Source: Earliella scabrosa
Taxonomy: Eukaryota > Basidiomycota > Agaricomycetes > Polyporales > Polyporaceae
NCBI GenBank assembly: GCA_022605405.1
Contig: JABYQQ010000001.1
Span: forward strand, 3,534,001-3,598,000
Direction: 5' to 3'
DNA length: 64,000 nt
Shown here piece after piece: positions 55,634 to 64,000 of the stretch (position 1 is the stretch's first letter; every line of letters begins with the position of its first letter). The notes under the pieces are model-generated. The model saw nothing but the letters and a program-made list of their open reading frames with translations. It did no database searches and was not told the DNA's origin. The translations under genes were made by a program, and so were the position numbers.

Positions 55634-56830
55634 TTGGGCGGCATGTTAGCAGTGGACTTTATCACCGCTCCACACTGTCCCCCATCTCACTTTTCAGTTA
55701 ACGTTAAAGCGTCCAGCTGCATTCTGGCCTTGCTGGAGAACATGCTCACATTGCCCATGACCCCTTCCAAGACCGAAAACGTCGAGCAACGTGCCAAGAC
55801 AGAGCCAGTGTCGTCAACCTCACAGACACCGCCGTACGCTATCTCCAGGTACGGCGAGCTTGCAGAGACTGTGTGTTTCCACAATACTCACCCGCGCCAC
55901 AGACATCTACTGCTCAATGTCGTGGTGCACATCGCCTGGTACAGCGACTTTGGGACGTTGTTGCACTGGCGGAAGACATCCAGATACTTCTTCTCCACTG
56001 TAGCCACCATTCTACGCCTTCGATTCCAAGATTTCATCAGACCTTCATCGGAGCGCCTGCCCCAGCATTCGCAGACCTGCTGCGGCAGAACGGTGCAGTG
56101 ATTGCAGGCTCCACCACGCTGCAGTTCATTGTGCACGATGGCACATGGACGCCTAACAATCTCGATGTCTACATTCCAGACCACCTGTTTGATGACTTCA
56201 TCACCACACTCACCTCGAACCCTGACCTGGGCTGCTCCGATATCACCCCATGCCCTACTTCATCACCCCCTCTAAACCCGTGGATAAGCAGCATCAAACA
56301 CATACAGTCCTTCCGCACCAGCTGAGCTCGACGCATCAATGTCATCCGCAGTCCCGTCAATCCCATTACAGTTCTACTGGACCTCCCTGCTAGTGAACGT
56401 GGTCACCCCCAACGAGTGTGTGTGCGGGTACCCCAGCCAAACCTTCTCAAAAGAGGGCGCTCTGCAGCTGAGCACCCTCACGGAGAAAGAGGAAGCAGCA
56501 AAGGCGAAATACGAAGACCAAGGATTCCGTTTCCCTCACCCCTGGTGGAGCATCGAGACAGACGACCCGAGCAATTCTACAATGGATTTCTTCAGAGCAG
56601 TGAATGCTAGGGGACTCACGTTCCAGACCGCAATATCCGAACCTGCCCCCGCCTTCCCATTGATGCGCACGGAGTGCGGATGGGGGGTCAAGGAACCCTA
56701 TCCACCCCAAACGGTACGTGTCTCCTCTGCCCCTGGAAGCATCCACCTGACCACATTGACCCGTTTAGGTCGCATAAATGAAGACACAGCACTGGAGACA
56801 GTACACCCTCCCACTCGCTCGTAAGCACCA
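55634..56830 (+). pseudogene. F-box-type family member 3, frameshifted
   Basis: HLLLNVVVHIAWYSDFGTLL...TSRYFFSTVA (about 55905-56000) is F-box-like. After a frame change comes FADLLRQNGAVIAGSTTLQF and TWTPNNLDVYIPDHLFDDFI (about 56075-56200), the GSxxL...WxPxxLD(V/I) pattern that I recall from basidiomycete F-box-type proteins. Another frame change gives FYWTSLLVNVVTPNECVCGY (about 56370-56430), equivalent to the MNFVTEHLFGCAYP block of member 2, and AAKAKYEDQGFRFPHPWWSI. The order of blocks matches the family, so this is a decayed copy rather than chance. Confidence 0.5.
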
Positions 56831-57189
56831 TTATGTGTCAGGCGTATTTTCTAAGTAGTACTCCGTTCCAATCAAAGCCACGTCCACACACCGCACATAT
56901 CGTCATGTCGCATCCATACACGTGTGACTAATGTCACAGCGACCACCGTTGGAAAGGTACACCACCAACTTAGTGACAACGGCGTAGCGTGACCACCGGA
57001 AATATTTCAGAGATCCAGAACAATAAACAAACCCGGATCCGTCTCATCCTTGTCCGTCGCACACATGCACATATCCAGCAACACTTTAACGGAGAGATTG
57101 ACCTTGGCCATGTCCAGGTACCCAGCAGAACATTACCCCCCTCCACCTCCACCCGCCACCAACAGCTTGTACAATAGGCATCATGTCCG
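56831..57189. other. No recognised feature
   Basis: Only short frames; a plus-strand frame at 56989-57177 has no domain. No repeat ends seen. Confidence 0.3.
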
Positions 57190-57792
57190 GTGGCAGCCGC
57201 TGACTTCGTCGTCATGTACGTAGCAGAAGCCGCTTGCCACAGACAGCCCCTTGACCTCATGGACCAGGACACCGAGGAGACTATCGCGGCTTCAACGTCA
57301 GCCGCCATACGCCAGTACAACCACGACATTGTCCAGCGCTATCGCAATGTACGTGACGTTCTAGCAGATGCAGTGGGTCGCAACGCTAACGCATCATCCA
57401 GAGCACCAATCACAAACTTGTAGGCGGCCTCCTGTATCCAGTGGGAAGCAGCAAGCCACGTATCATCTCTTTGCCCGCCCCCACCTTTCCAGACGACAAC
57501 ACCGACGTCACTGCCGAAGCCGACGACGTCTAGGGAATAGCAAGGGTTTGAAAAACCCTGAGGGTTTGCCAGGGTATGGATCAAGGGTAAGGGTAAGGGT
57601 TGACTTCTCAAGACCCTTGGGAAACCCTTGACCCTTGGCAAGGGTTGAAGGGTTTGATCAATGTGTGTATATGGACCCTATACACTCTAGTAAGTCAGAC
57701 TGTGTAGTCATCTAATCACAGTAAGTGTTAAACCATAGTATCACTGTGGATTTAGAAGGCAATATACACCCTGAAGAACACTTATTCTGTTA

Positions 57793-59515
57793 CTTGATTT
57801 AAAGTGGGCCATGTCTGGCATGAACGATTGATGAGTGTTTTATTTTGACTGCTAGATATATATTGTACTTCCTGTGTTCATACAGCAGAATATATACAGC
57901 TGGTTGCATATTTGGTGGCCAAGCGCCGAATTGCACAGCGCACTTTGCACAAGAAAAAATAAAAAATCCATGTAGCGCAACCCGGTTTCGCTGTTCAGAT
58001 TCGTCTCCCAGGCAACGTCAGAGACTCGAAAGAAGGCGTATAGGCATTTCTGGGTTGAAAGACAATAAATCCATCAGTCTTTCATATAGTCGTTGATGGG
58101 CGTCTAAAGACCCCACGCAGGGCAGACCGTTGCAAAGCAATGGCTCCCTGAATATCAGCGGTATCGCATTGAGGGGACATTGAGAACACTTCGGAATGTA
58201 TTCAAGTACTTTTTAGGGATTGGAAGTGGGCAACTGTGCCCCAACACTCGGTCAAAGGCCCCCAGCGTTGGTGGATGACCTGGCTTCCGTAACTCTGCCA
58301 TGTGACTAGATATGACAATTCGGATGACGGAGGTACATCGAGCAGGTTCAGAGGTATCTACATGTGCAGTTTCATAGCCTCCGTATGAGTATCAAGGGAG
58401 GAGCTGAATTTTCTGATTTTCTTGAATTTCTTGCCTCGAAAGTGCGCGCGCGTCAGTCGGAGTTGGGCGGCCACCAAATATGCAACCAGCTGTAGGATAC
58501 AGCCAAGGACAAATGGTATAAATGTTTATAATTCATACAAGCTTTCTATCCAATACAATCTTTGCATGATGTATTACATAAGTTCTTCAATATATGCAAT
58601 TAGTATATAGAAGGTGAAGAATCTCAACAAACATCATTGAATATATGATGTCAATTGATAAATGGACGGTTCAAGGACACCATATATTTTTACAAAATCA
58701 AATCTATCAACTACCACTGGTGAATGTGAAGTATACTAGGTATCAAGTGTTCATAACCATGTTCTTAACAGTAGTTTACACTACATGATGTGCATCAGAA
58801 ATACAACATCATGCAACCACTTTTTAAATTGATCGATAGAAGATCAACAGAATGATAGATGAATCATCCATACAGCATCCACTGGGGGCGCATTTGGACC
58901 TTATACACGATGTGACAAGAGTGTAACTGATAGTTACATCCTCTAGTGATTGTTATGGCTAATTTAGTAGAGTATGGGTGACTGTTCATATTCAATCAAT
59001 TGTTAGACATATCAAACTGCATCAATGTAATGCATTGAGACACAGTAATGTGGTGTGGTGAAAGAAGGATGAAAGAATTTGAAAAAGATTGAAGTGAAAC
59101 TGGAGAAAATGTCTGGCTACAGCAAGGTACTGCATGTGGTGATTTAGTTATCGTTGAGTGCACTAGTTGGGTAATTTATTCACATAGAGCTACAAAATGC
59201 GAACAGAATGATATATAATACATGGTGATAGCACCACATGGTAAGAAGTTATTGAAGTAGTACAGTAACAGTTACAATGTCACAGTGTGATGTCACGCGT
59301 GTAAAAAGCGCCCCAAAGCGCCCAAAACAGCATCTAAATGGTGGCTGTGCTATGGGCGCTTATTTGGTGCTTACCATGTACTTCTCTGGTAAGTAACTAT
59401 ACCTACAGCTGTAAGCTGAGTTTCAGTGTTTTTCTCATGGGGCATCATGGTGACATCTCTCTGGCTGGTGTCTGGCTGCATAAAGAACGATTTCTTCATA
59501 CCTCATCAATCGTAA
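57793..59515 (-). mobile_element. Helentron-like element, family A, copy A3
   Basis: On the minus strand it runs from TTACGATTGATGAGGTATGA (59515) to hairpin GCCA-GACA-TGGC and CCACTTTAAATCAAG (57793), then T. It contains a TA-flanked MITE (57897-58492). The sequence on either side of that MITE matches copy A4 (GCAGAATATATA...GACAAATGG). Non-coding. Confidence 0.6.
57897..58492. mobile_element. Tc1/mariner MITE with perfect 24-bp ends
   Basis: CAGCTGGTTGCATATTTGGT begins a 24-bp inverted repeat that is identical at the other end (58469-58492). TA flanks both sides (57895-57896, 58493-58494). It is 596 bp with no transposase. Perfect ends suggest a recent insertion relative to its neighbours. 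Confidence 0.8.
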
Positions 59516-59985
59516 TTGCCAAGGCTGTATGACCTTCTTTTACATGGAAACCCTCAAGGGTCGTGAAGGGTTTCACTGAAGGGTAAGGGTAAGGGTCAGA
59601 AAATCTGGACCCTTGCTCAAACCCTTGACCCTTGTCAAGGGTAAGGGTTTTGAAGGGTAAGGGTAAGGGTGAGTGTGAAAATACCCAAGGGTCACCCTTG
59701 CTATTCCCTAATGACATCGACATAGAACACTGGTTTAGAGGGACCACGCGATACGTATCTCTGTCCTCCATCCCAGGCACTGGCTTCCCACTCGCGAACA
59801 AGTACACACTAGTGTCAGCCACGCTGCAGCCTCACGGCCCACAGAATCGCAGCCTGCAGGAAATGTTGGGCATCAACGTACGCGGAAATGTCATCGTTCT
59901 GCGACACTCCGTTACCCGTCCATACTCTATCACCAACATCCACCCCTCCGAGAAGCGACTAATCGACCTTGTCGTCCTGCAGTAA

Positions 59986-60811
59986 GATCCACGGCTGTAC
60001 AGCAATGACGACAAGTGCTAACTGACCATCTGCAGCCGGTACAGATTTCAGTGCGAAGGGGACATGTCATTCGCAGCTGCACAAGATGGACCATGAGCGT
60101 TGGCACGTAGCAGGAGGATGTAATTCTGCTGACAGGGCAATAATTGCATAACATGTGTACCAGTCATAATGCTTACATAGCAATATCACGAGCATGGAGA
60201 TCAGAGCGCACCACCGCATGTGTCCAGGTGCACGTATACTTGCACCGTCAACCACACGACGCCGTGTACCTATTTCCCCAGCACAAGGTACAATGTCTCT
60301 AATGTCCCCAGCAAGGATAATGGCAATGCCACCGCAATATAACCTAACTCGGAAATCCCGGTCGGGTATATCGACCGATTGATCCCACAGCACAGCTAGT
60401 TATGGCAACAACAATGCCTGACCAAACCACCCATACCAGGCAAACAGACTCAGTTAGCCATACCTAGCCACTCACCCAAGCAGAAATCGAGCATAGAGCG
60501 CTAAGCGCACCATACTGCCGATACCTCCGCTGCGCGCCCACCCCCAGCCGGCCCCATGCCCCAGAATCCGTAGGCTGCACATGCTGCTACGTCCGACACG
60601 GAGACTGACACTTTTGGTAGATTCACATTGCCACGAGAGCGTACCCTGCAAATCTCGGTCAGATTGATTGGCTCTACTCTGAACATCTCTGTAGTCACTG
60701 TACCAGCAGAGTATGCCCAACATGTCCACATGCAATGGCCTCTACGTGATCCATCTCGGAGATCTATGGTACCACTGCTTCAGGCCTCGGCGTTGCTCAC
60801 AAGATCCAAAA
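59986..60811. other. No recognised feature
   Basis: Moderately GC-rich sequence with frames under 110 codons on either strand and no motif I can support. It may be the 3' flank of the preceding gene remnant. Confidence 0.3.
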
Positions 60812-61011
60812 TAAGGCTGAGCACGGATCTACCCGGCGTCTATTCAGCACCTATCTTGTAGCCCGATTTCCCAGCTTTCCAACGGTATCAAGATCATGGA
60901 AAACGGATAAAAACTGAGGGAGATATCCAATAAACAATCCTACAAAGTTTGGAGCAAATCGGATAAGAATTGTGACCTCCAGAGTCACAAGAAGTGTGAC
61001 CAATCAAACTA
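60812..61011. mobile_element. hAT MITE M5, single arm of the foldback type
   Basis: It starts TAAGGCTGAGCACGGATCTA and then follows the reverse complement of the right arm of M4 (CCCAGCTTTCCAACGGTATC..., CAATCCTACAAAGTTTGGAG, GTCACAAGAAGTGTGAC) before ending at a mariner MITE. The second arm and the duplication are lost. It shows what the missing left terminus of M4 should look like. Confidence 0.65.
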
Positions 61012-61250
61012 CACGCTCAGGTGAGCCCTGGGTTGGTTCCAATATCTGGGAATTTGGGGTGGCCAGATAATTTTCAACCGGTGCTTCAATACTGGAAGGT
61101 CATGGGCCAGACATCGAACAGATATTGGGCAAAGCGATATGGGCTCAATGACTAGGCGCCAGCCGCCAGATCACCACCCAATATCCAAAGTTGCACCCAC
61201 AGATAACTTCCAACCAAATATCCTAGGCTCCCGGGGCACACCTGGGCGTG
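61012..61250. mobile_element. Mariner-type MITE, copy 2 (239 bp)
   Basis: The ends are CACGCTCAGGTGAGCCCTGG and CACGCCCAGGTGTGCCCCGG (reverse-complemented), flanked by TA (61010-61011, 61251-61252). It has the same length as the copy at 28398 and similar sequence throughout. Non-coding. Confidence 0.7.
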
Positions 61251-61252
61251 TA

Positions 61253-61990
61253 TGTGGTGCTATCACCATGTATTATATATCATTCTGTTTGCATTTTATT
61301 AGCTCTATTTGAATAAATTATTTATTTAGTACAATTAACAATAATTAATTTACCACATGCAGTACACTGCTGTAGCCAGACATGTGACACATTCTCTGGT
61401 TTCGCTTTGATCTTTTCCAGATTCTTCCATCCTTCTTTCATCACACCACACTACTGTGTCTCAATGCATTACATTAATGCAGTTAGATATATTTTACAAT
61501 TGATCAAATATGAACAGTCATCCATACTTGACTATATCAGTCATAACACTGTGGTGCTGTATAGGTGATTCATCTATCATTCTGTTGACCTTTTATGGAT
61601 TAATTCATGGAAGTGATTGCATGATATTATACTTCTGACACACATCATATGTAAACTACTGTTAAGCATGATTATAATATACTTCACATTCACCAGTGGT
61701 AGTTGATGATTTTGATCTTGTAGAAATATATGGTGTTCTTGAACTGTCCATTTATCCAATGGCCTTTGTTAATATTCTTTAACTTTTATCCACTAATTGC
61801 ATATATGGGAAAACATCATGCAAAGATTGTATTGGAGAGAAAGCTTGTATGAATTGTTAACATTTATACCATTTGTCTTCTGCTGTATTATATATATTCT
61901 GCTGTACAAAAACAGAAAGTACAATATATATCTAGCAGTCAAAATAAAACACTCATCAATCATTCATGCCAGACATAGCCCACTTTAAAT
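61253..61990 (+). mobile_element. Helentron-like element, family A, copy A4, 5'-truncated
   Basis: It begins inside family A (TGTGGTGCTATCACCATG; compare 25128 in A1) and runs to CTCATCAATCATTCAT, GCCA-GACA-TAGC, CCACTTTAAATCAAA. One base of the hairpin stem and the last bases differ, consistent with decay. The left end is lost at the mariner MITE and M5. Confidence 0.55.
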
Positions 61991-62127
61991 CAAATTAGTG
62001 CTAGTGCTGGTACTTGCTCAGCTCATGTCATCTGTGGTGAGCCAGTCAGCAGAGTCTGTATTTCTTTCCCATGGGATTGAAGCATTGTTGGGTGCTTGCC
62101 TGCAAGCCCTGTCCTATAAAAAATGAT

Positions 62128-62151
62128 TGATTCGTAAACTTATTAATCATA
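62128..62151 (-). repeat. Degenerate family B left end
   Basis: Reverse-complemented, TTATGATTAATAAGTTTACG followed by AATCAATC resembles the family B left terminus TTACGATTGATGAGTTTACG. No right end was found. The flanks are not recognisably B. Confidence 0.35.
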
Positions 62152-62159
62152 AGATTCAA

Positions 62160-62836
62160 CATTCTACTCTATCAAAACCAAGTAAATGCAGCCCAAGCGG
62201 ACCAGAACTGCAATACTAGAAACCTGTCTGGCACAGCCAGTCTGCTGGGAGTGCCCCCAGGCTAGTGAGAGCTCCACAAGAGCAAGGTGGCTCCAGGGCA
62301 GAGAGATCATTGAGCAGCTCCAGGGCTAGTAGATTGTCAACTATCTCTTTAATTGTGGAAGGGTCCTGTACACACACATAGGAGGACAACAGTCAATGTT
62401 AATAATGAGAGGATGGATGAACAATGGCAGCACATGTGGCATGCCCAAAGCAGAATTGTCTGTAGTCACAATGCAACAGGTGGGGGTGAATGTCAAAGAT
62501 CAACAATCAAAGTCGTAAGACAGAAGCATGGTCGGCAATGAATTGGTGATTTTCTGGTAACAGCTTGGGTGAGATGGTGGCTGGACATGAGATAAGCAAC
62601 GCATGGATAATGAGCGTGCAATTTTTTGGTCTATATAACAGACACGAGCAAGGTTGAAAGAGGAGGTAGGATCTGGTCAGGATGGCTGCAACCCTTGTGG
62701 AGATAGAGAGCATTGCTTAGAAGATGCAGAGAGATCACCAGATGGTGCCACACCAGTGGGCGTGGTACGCTGGCTAGAGTTGAGAAGACCTTCCATGGGA
62801 GAGCAGAGATGGGGATACAGTAGCCAGTTCTCTTTC
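62160..62836. other. Nothing recognised
   Basis: Short frames on both strands, no repeat ends, no motif. Confidence 0.3.
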
Positions 62837-63649
62837 TTATAGGTCAACACGCAAGACATCAGTCACGATCACCAGACTGGTACCACTGTAGTCAATCAAC
62901 ATGCTGTCTTCACATGGATCACTGTTATTCCCCCACACATCAGCCAAAGGTCTAAAGAACACGGTAAACCCGGGCATTGGTACATAGACAAAAGGATAAT
63001 CACCAGACTTCCATTCAGGGACCCCATGCAACAAGTCATGACCATAAGATGACAATGTCTCCAGGCTGGAGATGGATCTCAAGACCCAGTTTGGGGAATC
63101 AGAAGCATGTGTTGGTGAAGTTACCAAAGTAAACAATGCACACCCAAGCCCAATGTGGTCATGATGGTCAGGAGACCAACTGAACATTGACCTCCTGCCC
63201 TTCCCAAAGATTGCACTGGTCAGGGGCAGCAAAAGCAACTTGGGACTTGTAGTTGGACAGCTGGTGGTTGTACACCCATCTCAGGAGCCCGAACTGCAAT
63301 AAATTGATGCAGGCCAAAGTGGTTGTGCAATAGTTGTTGAGAAGCCCAAGGTTGGCAAAGAGCTGCATTGCTCCTTTAAAGAACTTGCTAGTCTTGCATA
63401 TATTGGAGGCGACAATAGGCGGATCCTTCTGCCCTCATACAAGCTAAGAATCGGAGAGCGCAAGGGGTGTTGGCGACTCACAGAGCATCCTATCACATGC
63501 CACAATGAGGCGACACAAGTGCGTCCAGACAAGTCGCCGCCTGGTTTGTAGCAATTGGGGAAGTCATTAGACCTCTTGGTGTCTAGAGTGGTGGAGTGAC
63601 CCCAGTGTTCAGTTAGAAAGGTGAGTATCCATTCATGTTGTGGGCACAT
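62837..63649 (-). pseudogene. Unrecognised gene remnant with frameshifts
   Basis: Minus-strand blocks in different frames appear to belong to one protein: FGLLRWVYNHQLSNYKSQVA and FAAPDQCNLWEGQEVNVQ (63330-63190), FSWSPDHHDHIGLGCALF (about 63180-63130), DSPNWVLRSISSLETLSSYG (about 63110-63050), HGVPEWKSGDYPFVYVP (about 63030-62985). A DHHDH segment followed by HGVPxWxSGD could recall a 2-oxoglutarate/iron oxygenase-like fold, but this is a weak guess. At least two frame changes. Confidence 0.35.
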
Positions 63650-63879
63650 TGTTTTATGAGAGTTGTCGTCAAAATGAGAGTTGTTGTTAAAGTATTCCTT
63701 GCAACCCCAATTGCTTGATTGATCTGAAGCAGTCCATTATGCTGTTGGGCATGGGTATTGCACAGTTTGAATCAGTGGTGAAAGGGCTTCTCGTCATCTA
63801 TCAAATGTTCAAAGCTGAGATAGCTCGTACTGTACGGGCAACAAATTATGTCCATGCATCAGCAAAATCTCCTCTTTCT

Positions 63880-64000
63880 TGAATCTACTTAGTGGTCTTA
63901 TCATCTTATATAAGACCATAAGTATACTAAGTAGACTAAGTAGAGGACCCGGCTTATTTACTTAATGCCGTAGACTGACTGATTGTCTTGTATAAGACAG
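63880..64000. repeat. Palindromic AT-rich repeat end at window edge
   Basis: GGTCTTATCATCTTATATAAGACC forms a hairpin (GGTCTTAT / ATAAGACC), followed by CTAAGTAGACTAAGTAG tandem hexamer-like units and a second TATAAGACAG at the window edge. It may be part of an LTR or MITE continuing outside. Confidence 0.3.

Larger units (their letters stand above)
57531..59710. mobile_element. hAT MITE with AAGGGT arrays, carrying an A element
   Basis: The ends are TAGGGAATAGCAAGGGTTTG and TAGGGAATAGCAAGGGTGAC (right end reverse-complemented). The flanking octamers ACGACGTC (57523-57530) and ATGACATC (59711-59718) differ only by two CpG-type transitions. Arrays of AAGGGT/ACCCTT fill both subterminal regions. 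The first bases match the intact hAT transposon at 29762-34734 (TAGGSAATRKCAMGGG), so that transposase family may mobilise it. Without the A element it is about 457 bp. Confidence 0.75.
57190..59985 (+). pseudogene. Unrecognised coding sequence split by a hAT MITE
   Basis: The pieces AACHRQPLDLMDQDTEETIA (about 57230) and LYPVGSSKPRIISLPAPTFP, ending DVTAEADDV at 57530, resume after the MITE (57531-59710) and its duplication as DIEHWFRGTTRYVSLSSIPG, continuing NRSLQEMLGINVRGNVIVLR...HPSEKRLIDLVVLQ to a stop at about 59985. The frame joins exactly when the insert and one octamer are removed. It follows the F-box-type family and may be its last exon or a separate gene; I do not recognise a domain. 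Confidence 0.5.

Noticed and set aside
57540..59700. GGTAAGGGTAAGGGT arrays resembling interstitial telomere repeats
   Set aside because: The unit is AAGGGT/GTAAGG, not TTAGGG, it occurs as both strands near the two ends of one element, and the ends plus octamer duplication identify a hAT MITE with subterminal motifs.

Overview
The window reads as a repeat island from a basidiomycete fungus, probably an agaricomycete. The evidence is spliceosomal introns of about 45-75 nt with GTRNGT/YAG borders, a Tad-like LINE with CCHC ORF1, a KDZ transposase relic, PIF1-type helicase debris, a kinase with the HTDIKPNN catalytic loop, and an F-box-like family resembling ones I recall from basidiomycetes. 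I see no bacterial features, rRNA, convincing tRNA or CRISPR. Almost nothing here is an intact host gene. The history can be read from target-site duplications (TSDs) and from reading frames that rejoin when an insertion is removed.

Layout. 1-1.7 kb: Ty3/gypsy gag-protease fragment, its protease split by a 340-bp hAT MITE. 1.9-3.1 kb: C-terminal relic of a PIF1-like helicase. 3.2-5.0 kb: Helentron-like element B1. 6.2-24.4 kb: one Helentron-like element (family B) that was hit by a two-gene Tc1/mariner transposon (88-bp inverted repeats at 6381 and 20360, TA target). The transposon was itself hit by a solo LTR (6980-7579), a full-length Tad-like LINE (8991-15594, carrying its own MITE), a foldback hAT MITE (16460-16860) and another B element (16927-19728). 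24.4-39.4 kb: a KDZ transposase gene on the minus strand, split by a family A element (27297-34946), a hAT MITE and a B element. Inside the A element lie a CACTA-like MITE, a hAT MITE, a mariner MITE, and a GATC-rich hAT element that contains an apparently intact 4,973-bp hAT transposon (29762-34734). This transposon has a nine-exon, 944-codon transposase and a second small gene.

41.4-48.2 kb is a GC-richer graveyard of host-like genes: a frameshifted ribonucleotide reductase large-subunit gene, a protein kinase relic and unrecognised exons. 48.2-52.4 kb holds scrambled Ty1/copia pieces. 52.5-60 kb holds three or more related F-box-type genes or pseudogenes; the last coding piece is split by a hAT MITE that contains a family A element that in turn contains a TA-flanked MITE. 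60.8-64 kb has more MITE and family A debris and an unrecognised pseudogene.

The most interesting material is: (i) the two-gene Tc1/mariner and two-gene hAT elements, each pairing a transposase with a partner protein I do not recognise; (ii) three non-coding families (A, B, C) that share asymmetric terminal inverted repeats, a conserved 4-bp-stem hairpin and a strict T at the 3' insertion border, and look Helentron/HINE-like; (iii) a recurrent TATATAACACT core inside family B, with a giant central palindrome. No search could be run; family names rest on motifs read by eye.
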